Assembly: GCA_029861845.1 (NCBI GenBank) | Contig: JAOTYM010000003.1 | Span: forward strand, 1 to 64,000 | Source: Gammaproteobacteria bacterium | GTDB lineage: Bacteria > Pseudomonadota > Gammaproteobacteria > Acidiferrobacterales > SPGG2 | Direction: 5' to 3' | DNA: 64,000 nt | Shown: positions 17,075 to 26,695 of the stretch, one piece after another | Position numbering within the stretch: position 1 is the stretch's first letter | How the letters are laid out: every line of letters starts with the position of its first letter | Translations under genes and position numbers: made by a program | Notes under the pieces: generated by a model | Databases searched by the model: none | What the model saw: only the letters and a program-made list of their open reading frames with translations | What the model was told of the DNA's origin: nothing

Positions 17075-17989
17075 TCAGTGGACTTCGGGCACGAAGTTTT
17101 GATCCGTGAGCGGCGGCCGGACGTAGCCCTGTGCTTCTTGCCGTGGCGGCAACTCGATCGGCGAGGGTGTCAGGTCTTGATAGGGGATCATGCTCAGCAA
17201 GTGCTTGATACAATTTAGACGGGCGTGCTTCTTCACATCCGCGTTTACGACATACCAAGGCGCTTGCTTGATGTCGGTGTGGGCGAACATGGCATCTTTG
17301 GCTTTGGAGTATTCCACCCACCGCTTACGCGACTGCAGATCCATGGGGCTTAACTTCCAGCGGCGGGTCGGATCCTTAATGCGATTCTGGAAACGCCGTT
17401 CCTGCTCTTCGTCGCCGACCGAAAACCAATACTTGATCAGTTGAATACCGGAACGCACCAGCATACGCTCGAATTCTGGGCAACTACGCATGAATTCCTG
17501 ATATTCGTCGTCGGTGCAGAATCCCATCACCCGTTCGACGTTGGCGCGGTTGTACCAACTGCGGTCAAACAACACCATCTCGCCGGCGGCGGGGAGATGC
17601 GCAACATAACGTTGGAAGTACCACTGGGTCTTCTCGCGCTCGGTGGGCGCGGGTAGTGCTACGACCCGGCCGATGCGAGGGCTCAGGCTTTGGGTAATGC
17701 GCTTGATGACACCACCCTTACCGGCGGCATCCCGTCCTTCGAAGATGACAACAACGCGTAGACCCTCATGTTTGATCCATTCCTGCAATTTGACGAGCTC
17801 GATCTGTAGCTTCGCGAGCTCTTTCTCGTAGTGTTTGTTCTTTATTTTCCCGGGTTTTTCGTTCTTGCCGGTGGCTTTGGCCGCTTCTTCCATGAACCAT
17901 TTCTTGGCTTTACTGGCCTTGGGCTGCTTGTTGTCCTTGCGCTTCTTATCTGCTTGGGCGTTTTTCCCGTCTACGTGCTTCTTTCCCAT
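17075..17989 (-). CDS. ppk2: Polyphosphate kinase 2 (class I type)
   Basis: 304 residues. The P-loop GRDAAGKGG (85-93), the Walker B region FDRSWYNRA (141-149) and the lid region LSPRIGRVVALPAPTEREK mark a one-domain PPK2. These enzymes phosphorylate nucleoside diphosphates with polyphosphate as donor. The first 50 residues are lysine-rich. Because ppk1 follows in the same operon, the cell can both make polyphosphate and use it to regenerate NTPs. The ATG at 17989 is the only sensible start. Confidence 0.93.
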   Translation of the reverse strand: MGKKHVDGKNAQADKKRKDNKQPKASKAKKWFMEEAAKATGKNEKPGKIKNKHYEKELAKLQIELVKLQEWIKHEGLRVVVIFEGRDAAGKGGVIKRITQSLSPRIGRVVALPAPTEREKTQWYFQRYVAHLPAAGEMVLFDRSWYNRANVERVMGFCTDDEYQEFMRSCPEFERMLVRSGIQLIKYWFSVGDEEQERRFQNRIKDPTRRWKLSPMDLQSRKRWVEYSKAKDAMFAHTDIKQAPWYVVNADVKKHARLNCIKHLLSMIPYQDLTPSPIELPPRQEAQGYVRPPLTDQNFVPEVH

Positions 17990-17995
17990 TCTTAA

Positions 17996-18037
17996 CCCTC
18001 GTTATCTGGTATGGTTTCAAGCCCATGGTAACGAGGG
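17996..18037. promoter_or_regulatory. Inverted repeat upstream of ppk2
   Basis: A perfect 9 bp inverted repeat, CCCTCGTTA (17996-18004) and TAACGAGGG (18029-18037), with 24 bp between. It lies between divergent ppk2 and sixA, so it could be an operator or an mRNA hairpin. It does not resemble a PHO box. No regulator is assigned. Confidence 0.3.
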
Positions 18038-18197
18038 CTCGGGGCTCTGGCAAATGCGGCGGTTACCATGCCACGATCCAAGAATGTTCTAACAGGTTGA
18101 TTTTATGTGTAAATGCTTGAGGGAAACTCGAATTCGAACTGCTGACAGCTATTATTTCTAAGGGCCCCATGATTTATCGATGGCCTGTGGGGGCGCG

Positions 18198-18716
18198 ATG
18201 TCACGAGAATTGATGCTTTTGCGACACGGTAAGTCGGACTGGGACGCGGGGGCGGCCACTGATTTTGAACGCCCGCTCGCACCACGGGGTCGTAAGGCGG
18301 TAAAGCGCATGGGACAGTGGCTCCGAGCGCAGGATTTAATCCCCGATTACATCATTAGTTCGCCGGCCGAGCGCGCCCGCCATACAACCCGGCGCCTGTG
18401 CCGGTTTGCAAAAATTTCCGATTCTAGAATTGCCTGGGAACCCAATATCTATGAGACGGACCTTGATGCGCTGCTAGCAGTCATCGCTCATTGCTCGCGC
18501 GATTGGAGCCGGGTATTGCTAGTTGGCCATAACCCGGGACTGGAATATCTTGTGCGATATCTGGCCGACGAGTCGATCAAGAATTGGGATGCCCACAACC
18601 TGATGCCCACCACCGCACTCGCGCAGCTTGAAATGCCCGATGACTGGACGCAACTTGCCCCGGGTTCGGCTAGAATAATTGCCATTACCCGTGCCCGGGA
18701 GTTACCTGACACTTAA
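18198..18716 (+). CDS. sixA: SixA-type phosphohistidine phosphatase
   Basis: About 172 residues of the histidine phosphatase superfamily. The catalytic RHGKSDW motif is near the N-terminus (MLLRHGKSDWD), a conserved SSPAERARHT follows, and the second catalytic His is in VGHNPGL. Its length fits the SixA branch, which removes phosphate from histidine of phosphorelay or PTS-like proteins. The start at 18198 gives MSRELMLLRHGK; an in-frame ATG at 18180 adds six residues. SixA genes often sit with polyphosphate genes, as here (ppk2-ppk1 divergent). Confidence 0.85.
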   Translation: MSRELMLLRHGKSDWDAGAATDFERPLAPRGRKAVKRMGQWLRAQDLIPDYIISSPAERARHTTRRLCRFAKISDSRIAWEPNIYETDLDALLAVIAHCSRDWSRVLLVGHNPGLEYLVRYLADESIKNWDAHNLMPTTALAQLEMPDDWTQLAPGSARIIAITRARELPDT

Positions 18717-18893
18717 AACATCGGCGCTTGCGCGCCTCCACTTGGTATGGCGGCAAACTCTATGATGCCTCGTGACGATGCGTCATCACCAAACTGTCAG
18801 GAAACAATGGGTTACGGGTAAGCTTTGCCTTACAAGCAATTCAGCGTAACCTGCTGCAAGCACCTCAGTAGTTCTGGGCCAAGCCCGTCCCCA

Positions 18894-19844
18894 TTACTTG
18901 GGGAGGGGTGGGGCTGCTGAATGCTTCTTCAACCAATCTGCGTAACGCTTGATGCCTGCTTCGAGCCCGACTTTTGGTTCGTAACCTAATTCTGCTACAG
19001 CCCTACTTATATCTAGTGCCTCGCTACGACGCATGAGTTCGCCGGGACCCACATGTACTGGGACTGGTGAATGTGTGTGCTTCCTAACTATTTCTACGAC
19101 TTCGCCGATGCTGTGTGCCTTGCCGGTCGCGATATTGAACACCTTGTGCCTCAAGTTCTCGGCATTGAAGAGTAGTGCGATGCCACGGGCCGCATCCTCC
19201 ACGTAGGTAAAGTCTAGTTTTTGGTCGGCGCCTTTATCCATGTTGAGTCCTTCCAATCCTTCTAGGGCGCCAAAAGCGATTTTGTAAAGCTCGATGAATC
19301 GAGAGGGTAGCTTTCCCGGGCCGTAGACAAAATAAAGTCGGGCCACTCTGAAATCCATGCCAAACGTTTGCGCGTATTGAATGCCAATATGCTCGGCCGA
19401 TGTTTTGGTGGAGGCATAGAGATCGGTTGGGCATAACGGCAAAGATTCTGTGGGCAGGTCATCAACCACGCCGTATACCGCACCGGTACTCGTGTAAAGG
19501 ACCTTTTCGATTTCAAATACCCTCGCGAGTTCGAGCACATTCACGAGCCCCATGACGTTGAGGTTTATGTTGTGATGGGGGTCCATTTGTACGAGCTCAC
19601 CCATGGTGGCCACAGTATGGATAACGCCATCGATATTAGTATGGTGGTGCTCGAACGCTTCTCTGAGCGCAGTGAGCTTCAGAACATCGCCCTTAATGAA
19701 GGTAATACTATCCGCGACCTCGGTAAGATAGTCGGGGGCGTCGTCGTTAGTATCGTAGACGATGATATGTTGGCCCTGCCGGGCGAGTAGCAAGGCCGTC
19801 CAGGACCCGATATGTCCGTAACCCCCGGTTACAAAAATGGCCAT
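18894..19844 (-). CDS. NAD-dependent epimerase/dehydratase family (extended SDR)
   Basis: 316 residues. The Rossmann motif TGGYGHIG (6-13), a Ser/Thr pair near STGAVYG, and the catalytic Tyr143/Lys147 (YASTKTS) identify an extended SDR related to UDP-sugar epimerases. The C-terminal half binds the sugar nucleotide in relatives; the substrate is unknown. Its start overlaps the end of the upstream phosphodiesterase-like gene by 16 bp, so they are translationally coupled. The short C-terminal tail is hydrophilic. Confidence 0.87.
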   Translation of the reverse strand: MAIFVTGGYGHIGSWTALLLARQGQHIIVYDTNDDAPDYLTEVADSITFIKGDVLKLTALREAFEHHHTNIDGVIHTVATMGELVQMDPHHNINLNVMGLVNVLELARVFEIEKVLYTSTGAVYGVVDDLPTESLPLCPTDLYASTKTSAEHIGIQYAQTFGMDFRVARLYFVYGPGKLPSRFIELYKIAFGALEGLEGLNMDKGADQKLDFTYVEDAARGIALLFNAENLRHKVFNIATGKAHSIGEVVEIVRKHTHSPVPVHVGPGELMRRSEALDISRAVAELGYEPKVGLEAGIKRYADWLKKHSAAPPLPK

Positions 19845-20785
19845 CGTCGCATCAATATAAACGTAGATAAACGTCCTTTGGTATCAGCTCGCACCTCTTC
19901 AATGACGTGCCCATCGAGATTTGTCGGTGCGCTAAGACCCAACAACGCTAGCACGGTGGGTGCGGTATCGTAGATATGGATATTCTTCTCGATGGCAATG
20001 CCCGCAGGTGTGCCGGGTCCGACCACGACCCATGGAATCGTCATAATCTCTGGTCTTATTTCTCGGTGCGAACGTCCGTGACCACCGTGATCGGCGGTAA
20101 CCAGAACCGCGATTTTTTCCTCGACGCCGCTGTCAGCCACGGTGGCCAGGATTCGACCGACTGCCCGATCTGCTTTTGTCGCCGCGCTTAGGTAGGCCTT
20201 ACTCATCCACCCCCACCAATGCCCAGCCCCGTCCAGTTCTCGCAGGTGTATAAAGGTCAACGCGTACTTATTGCTCGACCATGCCGTATCAAAGGCATCA
20301 GCAATCGCGTTGGCACTGGTGTCCACTGAGATCTTGCGGTGACGCTGCGGACCATAGATAAAATCCAGATTATCCGGGTTGGCTAGGAAATCCAATTTTT
20401 CTTTTGAAAAAAACATCGCTGTCGTCAGTCCCGCTGCCTTGGCGATGGAGTGCACGGTTGGTTGGCCATAGTACCCACGACCGACGGTTTCCCTGGTGAC
20501 CTTGTGTCGGTTGGAATCGAGGCCGGTAAGCATCGACACATGGGCAGGGATGGTTAGCGATGGGCGCACTGTCTGGGCATTACTGGCGTGGACGCCTCGC
20601 TGTATCAGTCGTTGTAGATTGGGCATTCGCGTAGCGCTGATCGCATCTGGCCGTAGACCATCGATGCTGATTATGATCACGTGTTCGACCGGCGCTCCTC
20701 TTGCTATGCCTGATAGCAACGTGGCGCCTGTGGCCACCAGAATCGCAACTAGAATCGATCCTCTTTTCAGACGTGAAAACAGCAT
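19829..20785 (-). CDS. Alkaline-phosphatase-superfamily phosphodiesterase, secreted
   Basis: 318 residues with a signal peptide or anchor helix (about 10-30). The metal ligand Asp42 is in IISIDGLRPD, the nucleophile Thr78 is in RPSLTIPAH, and HLRELDGAGH and VTADHGGHGR supply more metal ligands, matching type I phosphodiesterase/nucleotide pyrophosphatase proteins. It should act in the periplasm on phosphate esters or diesters. A sugar-epimerase gene overlaps its 3' end by 16 bp, so a role in handling nucleotide sugars or surface glycans is possible, but that is inference. Confidence 0.85.
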   Translation of the reverse strand: MLFSRLKRGSILVAILVATGATLLSGIARGAPVEHVIIISIDGLRPDAISATRMPNLQRLIQRGVHASNAQTVRPSLTIPAHVSMLTGLDSNRHKVTRETVGRGYYGQPTVHSIAKAAGLTTAMFFSKEKLDFLANPDNLDFIYGPQRHRKISVDTSANAIADAFDTAWSSNKYALTFIHLRELDGAGHWWGWMSKAYLSAATKADRAVGRILATVADSGVEEKIAVLVTADHGGHGRSHREIRPEIMTIPWVVVGPGTPAGIAIEKNIHIYDTAPTVLALLGLSAPTNLDGHVIEEVRADTKGRLSTFILMRRWPFL

Positions 20786-21136
20786 GGTCCTATTGTGCCG
20801 CTTTTACCTAATTGGGGTTAGACGAAATGGCTCTGTGGTCATAGCTGTGGCAGTGCGCGGTTCTACGCCCGGCCACCAACGCAAACGTTGGGGAGTCTCG
20901 GAGCATGGGTTGCCTCAGTTTTGGGTCCTTTCCGCACCGCCTAGTTACGGTTTACGAATCACGAGCGTGGCTTAAGTGACGAGGGGCGAACAATTTGGAC
21001 CCTTTCGGCTCCTATCTCTTGGCCCAGTTGAAGGGTTCGGAAGGTTAGCCGATTGGATCGGTACAAGTACGCCACCGCATTGTAGTGTATACTTATTTTG
21101 AAACTTAATTGATCCAGTTGTCGGCCGGCGGTCGAG
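20786..21136. other. Intergenic region before the GltD-KorAB operon
   Basis: About 350 bp between divergent operons. A TATACT at 21088-21093 is a plausible -10 box for the rightward operon, with no good -35. A small inverted repeat, CCAACG-CAAA-CGTTGG, lies near 20877-20892. No gene was found. Confidence 0.4.
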
Positions 21137-22933
21137 GTGAAACCTACCGACGTTTCTAATCCGAACTACTTCCACAAGGTTGTGGACTGTCAATGGGCCT
21201 GTCCTGCCCATACCGATGTACCCGAGTACATTCGGCTGATTGCGCTGGGGCGTTACACCGATGCCTACATGCTCAACCGGGAATCCAATGTATTCCCCGG
21301 CATCCTCGGGCGTGTCTGTGATCGGCCCTGTGAGCCGGCTTGTCGGCGAGGCCGGCTGGATCAGAAACCGGTGGCGATCTGCCGGCTGAAGCGAGTGGCC
21401 GCCGACCTGCGGGGTGAGATTGCCCACCGCCTGCCGCAAATCCCCAAGGCCAAGAACGGCAAGCGCATCGCCTTAATCGGCGCCGGCTGTGCCTCGCTCA
21501 CCGTCGCCAACGACCTCCTGCCACTCGGTTATGAGATCGTTATGTTCGAGCAACTGGACAAGACCGGCGGACTGATGCGCACTAACATCCCGGCCTTTCG
21601 GCTGCCGGCCGAGGTGCTGGACGAAGAAATCAATACGATTGTCGACATGGGGGTGGATTTGCGCCTGGGTGCCCCCATCAATAGCCTGAAGGCGCTGTTG
21701 CAGGAGGACTACGATGCGGTCTTTGTTGGTGCCGGGGCACCCAAGGGACGCAACCTCGAGATCCCTGGTCGTTACGATACCGACCAGATCTTTGTCGGCA
21801 TCCAGTGGCTCGAATCGGTGGCGTTTGGTCACGTGGATTCTATTGGCGAACGGGTGATCATTATCGGCGGTGGCAATACCGCCATGGACTGCTGTCGTAC
21901 TTCACTACGTATCGGTGGCGACGATGTGAAGGTTGTCGCGCGCAAGCCCGAGAACATGCTCAAAGCCTCAGACTGGGAATTGGAAGGTGCAATTGAAGAA
22001 AGGATCGAGATCATTTGCAGCCATTCGCCCGAGGAGTTTGTTATCGAAGATGGCAAGCTCACCGGCGTCAGGTTTGACCAGGTGGATTGGTACGAAGACG
22101 AGCATGGTAAGTTCAGATCGAAAAAAATAGACGACGTTGTCATGCCTTGCGATTCGGTTATTCTTGCCGTCGGTCAGGAAAATGCCTTCACTTTCATCGA
22201 GCGAGACATCGGCATTGAGTTTGATAAACGTGACATGCCGGTGGTCGACAAGATCACCATGCAGTCCACACGCGAAGATGTATTCTTTGGCGGCGATGCT
22301 GCGTTCGGACCACTGAACATCATCTGGGCGGTAGAACATGGTCACCAGGCAGCTACCTCCATCCACAACTATTGTATGGGTGAGCCTGTGACCGAGCGAT
22401 TACCCCACACCATGAACCTGCGTAGCACTAGAATGGGCATCCATGAGTGGAGTTACAGCAACGACTTCGATCCCACTACACGCCGGCTGGTGCCACATTT
22501 GCCACTGAAGGAACGTTTCGAGAAGCTAAGTCTAGAGGTGGAGCTAGGATTCGATGCCCAGCAAGCTGCCAAGGAGGCAGAGCGTTGTCTAAACTGCGAT
22601 ATACAGACGGTGTTCAAGGCAAATCTCTGTATCGAATGCGATGCTTGCATCGATATCTGTCCGGTTAATTGCCTGACCATTGCCGAAAACGGTCCCGAAG
22701 TAGAGTTGAGATTGCGTCTCAACACCCCAGCCCCGAAAAAGGTACAGGACATTTTTGTGTCGGAAACGTTGCCACAAACCGGAAAGATAATGGTCAAAGA
22801 CGAAAATTCCTGTGTGCACTGCGGGCTGTGTGCTGAGCGCTGCCCAACCGGCGCCTGGGACATGCAAGAATTCACGCTTAATATTCCCTACGCGGGACAC
22901 GGTTCATGTCGAAAACGGCGAAAAACAGCATAA
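21137..22933 (+). CDS. GltD-like NAD(P)H/FAD oxidoreductase with C-terminal 4Fe-4S ferredoxin domain
   Basis: 598 residues. An N-terminal Fe-S region with Cys18, Cys22, Cys61, Cys65 and Cys69 resembles the small subunit of glutamate synthase. The FAD motif LIGAGCAS (about 114-121) and the NAD(P) motif IIGGGNTAMD follow, then two 4Fe-4S motifs, CIECDACIDICP and CVHCGLCAERCP, near the C-terminus. It is followed by, and overlaps (28 bp), a 2-oxoacid:ferredoxin oxidoreductase gene, so it probably moves electrons between NAD(P)H and the KorAB enzyme. The GTG start has little ribosome-binding sequence but the N-terminus fits relatives. Confidence 0.88.
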   Translation: MKPTDVSNPNYFHKVVDCQWACPAHTDVPEYIRLIALGRYTDAYMLNRESNVFPGILGRVCDRPCEPACRRGRLDQKPVAICRLKRVAADLRGEIAHRLPQIPKAKNGKRIALIGAGCASLTVANDLLPLGYEIVMFEQLDKTGGLMRTNIPAFRLPAEVLDEEINTIVDMGVDLRLGAPINSLKALLQEDYDAVFVGAGAPKGRNLEIPGRYDTDQIFVGIQWLESVAFGHVDSIGERVIIIGGGNTAMDCCRTSLRIGGDDVKVVARKPENMLKASDWELEGAIEERIEIICSHSPEEFVIEDGKLTGVRFDQVDWYEDEHGKFRSKKIDDVVMPCDSVILAVGQENAFTFIERDIGIEFDKRDMPVVDKITMQSTREDVFFGGDAAFGPLNIIWAVEHGHQAATSIHNYCMGEPVTERLPHTMNLRSTRMGIHEWSYSNDFDPTTRRLVPHLPLKERFEKLSLEVELGFDAQQAAKEAERCLNCDIQTVFKANLCIECDACIDICPVNCLTIAENGPEVELRLRLNTPAPKKVQDIFVSETLPQTGKIMVKDENSCVHCGLCAERCPTGAWDMQEFTLNIPYAGHGSCRKRRKTA

Positions 22934-24723
22934 ACGACTGCGTCATCAAGCTCGCCACTGTCAATGGCACCGGCTCGGCGAGCGCAAACGCGCTTTTGAC
23001 GAAAACTATCCTTCGTTTGGGCATTCCCGTGACGGGAAAGAATTTCTTTCCCTCCAACATACAGGGTCTACCCACGTGGTATGAGATTCGCATCAGTAAA
23101 GATGGCTATGATGCCCGTTCAGGTCAGGTCGACATCATGGTTGCAATGAATGCCCAGACCTATGCGCAAGATCGGGATGAAGTTAGCCCAGGTGGTTACC
23201 TGCTGTACGACTCAACTTGGCCACGAGATAACGTGCTTTCGAGAAATGACATCACGTTGCTGGGAATCCCGCTCGCCAGGATGTGTAACGAAGTCTTCGC
23301 CGGTGCTCGCGAATGCGTGCTGATGAAGAACATGGCGTACGTAGGTGCGTTGGCAGCGCTGCTCGACATCGACATGAAGGCTATCGAAGAGGTAGTGCAG
23401 GAAAGGTTCGGTAAAAAGGAAGAGTTGATTGCGTCGAACTTACGCGCGATTCGCCTTGGCCACGACTTTGCCGTGGAAAATTTTCAGTGTCCGTTGCCGG
23501 TCCGAACCAGGCCGATGGACAAGGCTGCTGATCTTATGATGATCGACGGCAACACCGCTGCTGCCTTGGGATGTGTTTACGCTGGTGCCGCCTTCGCCGC
23601 TTGGTATCCGATTACGCCCTCAACCTCGTTGATGGATGCGTTTGCCAAATTCTGTGGAAAGTATCGAACAGATCCGGATACTGGCAAGAACCGCTTTTGT
23701 ATTGTCCAGGCGGAAGATGAACTTGCCGCCATCGGCATGGCCCTCGGTGCAAGTTGGAACGGCGTCCGTGCCTTCAGCGCCACGAGTGGCCCCGGTATTT
23801 CACTCATGAGCGAGCTCCTCGGGTTTGCCTATTACGCCGAGGTCCCAGTGGTATTGTTTGATGTACAGCGGGTCGGTCCATCGACGGGCTTGCCCACCCG
23901 CACCCAGCAGGGCGATCTGCTTGCGTGCGCCTATGCCTCTCATGGCGATACCCGGCATGTATTGTTGTTCCCGGCAAATCCGACAGAATGTTTTTACTTA
24001 GCCGTCAAAGCGTTTGATTTGGCAGAACGACTACAGACCCCGGTTATCGTGGTGTCGGATCTAGATATCGGTATGAACGACTGGACCTGCCCGAAACTTG
24101 CATGGCACGAGGACTATCGACCGGACCGCGGGAAGATCTTGTCGGTGGAGGAACTGGAGGATCTTGAGACCTTTTATCGCTACCATGACAAAGACGGTGA
24201 CGGTATCTGCTATCGGACGTATCCGGGCGTGCATCCCAAGGGCGCCTATTTCGCGCGCGGGTCGGGCCACAACGAATATGGTGCCTATACGGAAGATCCG
24301 GCCGAGTACCAGAAGCTCTTGGATAGGCTTCGCCAGAAATGGGAAACCGCAGCCGGTCTCGTGCCCGAACCGATCATTAAAAGAAAACGCGGCGCCACAT
24401 CCGGGGTCATTGCGCTCGGCAGTAGTGACTGTGCAGTGACCGAGATGCTGGACAAGCTCGATGAACCTATGGACTACATGCGCATACGAGGGTTCCCGTT
24501 CGATGCCAGGGTGGAGAAGTTTATTGATTCGCATGAGCGTGTTTTTGTGGTGGAACAGAATCGTGATGCGCAGTTGAAATCGCTGCTCACCCTTGAGCTG
24601 AATGTGAACAAGCGAAAACTGATTTCTATTCTACATTACGATGGTTTTCCCATTACTCCGGATCATGTGTTGGACGGGATCAATGAAGTGGGCGATATGC
24701 CGGAAGAAGGATCAGCGGCATGA
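22906..24723 (+). CDS. korA: 2-oxoacid:ferredoxin oxidoreductase, gamma-alpha fusion subunit
   Basis: 605 residues: an N-terminal gamma domain (about 1-190, VNGTGSASANALLTKTILRL and a glycine-rich GGYLLYDS segment), then the alpha pyrimidine-binding domain (from about 205, GAAFAAWYPITPSTSLMDA). The alpha C-terminal part includes VFVVEQNRDAQLKSLL. KorA/KorB-type enzymes oxidise 2-oxoglutarate, or pyruvate, with CoA and pass electrons to ferredoxin, and in some autotrophs run in reverse to fix CO2. Its start lies within the preceding gene and its stop overlaps korB by 4 bp. The substrate cannot be fixed from sequence. Confidence 0.88.
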   Translation: MSKTAKNSINDCVIKLATVNGTGSASANALLTKTILRLGIPVTGKNFFPSNIQGLPTWYEIRISKDGYDARSGQVDIMVAMNAQTYAQDRDEVSPGGYLLYDSTWPRDNVLSRNDITLLGIPLARMCNEVFAGARECVLMKNMAYVGALAALLDIDMKAIEEVVQERFGKKEELIASNLRAIRLGHDFAVENFQCPLPVRTRPMDKAADLMMIDGNTAAALGCVYAGAAFAAWYPITPSTSLMDAFAKFCGKYRTDPDTGKNRFCIVQAEDELAAIGMALGASWNGVRAFSATSGPGISLMSELLGFAYYAEVPVVLFDVQRVGPSTGLPTRTQQGDLLACAYASHGDTRHVLLFPANPTECFYLAVKAFDLAERLQTPVIVVSDLDIGMNDWTCPKLAWHEDYRPDRGKILSVEELEDLETFYRYHDKDGDGICYRTYPGVHPKGAYFARGSGHNEYGAYTEDPAEYQKLLDRLRQKWETAAGLVPEPIIKRKRGATSGVIALGSSDCAVTEMLDKLDEPMDYMRIRGFPFDARVEKFIDSHERVFVVEQNRDAQLKSLLTLELNVNKRKLISILHYDGFPITPDHVLDGINEVGDMPEEGSAA

Positions 24724-25775
24724 GTTATATAACAAAACCTAGGCTCAGTTACTCGGGCCGAAAAAGGAATAAGCTTGGCCTTGCCATGCGCGATTACGAA
24801 GGCGGTATGTCCACGCTTTGTGCTGGCTGCGGTCATGACTCCATCACGGCGGCCCTAATACAGGCCTTCTTTGAGCTGAATATTCCGCCTGAGAGGGTGG
24901 TGAAACTAAGTGGCATAGGTTGTTCGTCAAAGACCCCCGCTTACTTTTTGAATGCATCACACGGCATCAATGCCGTACATGGCCGTATGCCGGCGCTTGC
25001 TACTGGTGCCAACGCTGCCAACCGCGATTTGTACTACATCGGCGTGTCGGGTGACGGTGATTCCTTATCGATAGGATTGGGGCAATTCGGTCATGCCATC
25101 CGACGTAATCTGAATATGCTGTACATCATCGAAAACAATGGTGTATACGGACTTACCAAGGGGCAGTTCTCAGCCTCGGCCGATAAAGGAAGTAAGGCCA
25201 AGACGGGCGAGATCAACGCCCAGCCACCTATAGATCCGGTGCTGATGGCACTCAGTCTGGGTGGTGCGTTTGTCGCGCGCAGCTTTTCGGGCGACAAGCA
25301 GCAACTGGTACCGCTGATCAAGGCGGGACTGATGCACCAAGGCTTTGCCTTACTCGACGTGATATCACCGTGTGTCACATTCAATGACCATGACGGTTCT
25401 ACCAAGAGCTATGTCTACACGCGTGAACACTTTCACGAAACCATCCATACCGATTTCGTCCTCGCAGCGGACGAGATAACCGTGGAGTATGATGAAGGCG
25501 AAGTCGTACCGGTCGATCTCCATGATGGTAGCCACATATTGCTACGTAAGGTGGCGCCCGATTACGAGCCTAAGGATCGCGGCAATGCCATTTCTTACAT
25601 CCAACATCATCAAGAAAAAGGTGAGATCGTGACGGGTCTTCTGTACCTGGATGAGCAAGCCGGTGATCTCCACACGACCTCCAACACTATCGACCAACCC
25701 CTAAACGAACTTAGCTACGACAAGCTTTGTCCTGGTGCTGATGCGCTCGAGGAGATATTTGAGGCGTATCGTTGA
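24720..25775 (+). CDS. korB: 2-oxoacid:ferredoxin oxidoreductase, beta subunit
   Basis: 351 residues; TPP-binding subunit. Cysteines in CAGCGHDS and GIGCSSKTP are expected ligands of the 4Fe-4S cluster, and the TPP/Mg motif is GDGDSLSIG...NNGVYGLTKGQ. The ATGA overlap with korA shows coupling. With KorA it forms a cytoplasmic enzyme that makes or consumes acyl-CoA at low potential. Confidence 0.9.
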   Translation: MSYITKPRLSYSGRKRNKLGLAMRDYEGGMSTLCAGCGHDSITAALIQAFFELNIPPERVVKLSGIGCSSKTPAYFLNASHGINAVHGRMPALATGANAANRDLYYIGVSGDGDSLSIGLGQFGHAIRRNLNMLYIIENNGVYGLTKGQFSASADKGSKAKTGEINAQPPIDPVLMALSLGGAFVARSFSGDKQQLVPLIKAGLMHQGFALLDVISPCVTFNDHDGSTKSYVYTREHFHETIHTDFVLAADEITVEYDEGEVVPVDLHDGSHILLRKVAPDYEPKDRGNAISYIQHHQEKGEIVTGLLYLDEQAGDLHTTSNTIDQPLNELSYDKLCPGADALEEIFEAYR

Positions 25776-25838
25776 GCCCGGATTGACGTTAGACCAGCTG
25801 GGCTTAATCATAACAAGTGAAGTTGAGGGAGGTGACGA

Positions 25839-26312
25839 GTGAGTAATCAGTCGATCGAGGACTATCTGTCTACCCATGCGTTCTTCTCCGAACTGGACGA
25901 CAGCTTTATGAAGTTCCTGTCCGACTCGGCAAAGGAGCTGCGGATAAAGAAGGGCGATGTCTTGTTTCAGCAGGGGGAGCGTGCCGACAAATTCTATCTG
26001 CTGCGCAATGGGCAAGTATCTGTCCAAGTGCCGGCGCTGATGGGGCCAACGCTTGAAATACAAACCTTGGGTGAAGATCAAATACTCGGTTGGTCTTGGC
26101 TAATACCGCCTTACCGGTGGAACTTCCAGGCCCGGGCGGTGGAAGATTCGGATTTGCTCGAGTTTGACGGCAGCGCCGCATTGGCGCGTTGCGAGGCAGA
26201 CCCGAAATTCGGCTACGAATTGTTCAAGCGTTTCGCGGCGCTGATGTCCGAGCGGCTCGATGCCGCTCGTCAGAAGATGATGGATGGGTGGAATCCGCCG
26301 GGATTCGCCTAA
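25839..26312 (+). CDS. Stand-alone cyclic-nucleotide-binding domain protein
   Basis: 157 residues, essentially one cNMP-binding domain: helix FFSELDDSFMKFLSDSA, beta-roll GDVLFQQGERADKFYLLRNG, and the phosphate-binding-cassette region replaced by GEDQILGWSWLIPPYRW, so typical cAMP contacts are not obvious. There is no helix-turn-helix, so it is not a transcription factor of the Crp type. It starts with GTG after a GGGAGGTGAC ribosome-binding site, 63 bp downstream of korB, and probably regulates or stabilises the KorAB enzyme. Confidence 0.8.
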   Translation: MSNQSIEDYLSTHAFFSELDDSFMKFLSDSAKELRIKKGDVLFQQGERADKFYLLRNGQVSVQVPALMGPTLEIQTLGEDQILGWSWLIPPYRWNFQARAVEDSDLLEFDGSAALARCEADPKFGYELFKRFAALMSERLDAARQKMMDGWNPPGFA

Positions 26313-26695
26313 GATCTCCGGTATTTCTAACTCCTAAATGAGTTGCCGTTGGCGACGGTGTATAAACCGGTCTTGCCCCGGCAATTGCTCCGGCATTGCT
26401 CTAACCTGTCGGCCGCTCGTGCGCAAATGAGAGGGAAAAATCGAGAGTAAGGCACCTTCGCCGCTTGCTGATGGGCTGGCGAAAGGGGCGTCTAGGAGGG
26501 AAGAATTGCGTTCAGAACGGTAGCAACGGTAGAATGTTTCCTAGGTAGTCATGATCTACCGCGGGCTATTCCCAGGCCCAAATACTGCCAGGGAAGATGC
26601 TCACGGTCCCGCAGGCGATTTGCCCCGCATTCGTGGCCGTGGCCAGGCGCTTACCAAGAACTATTAGAAGTGGTGGCCACTTAAAGGTTGTAAAG
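26313..26695. other. Intergenic region after the kor operon
   Basis: About 380 bp. An imperfect inverted repeat (CCTTCGCC...GGCGAAAGG, about 26455-26485) could be the operon's terminator but has no T-run. Purine-rich GGAGGG at about 26496 is not followed by a start codon at good distance. No gene is called. Confidence 0.35.
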
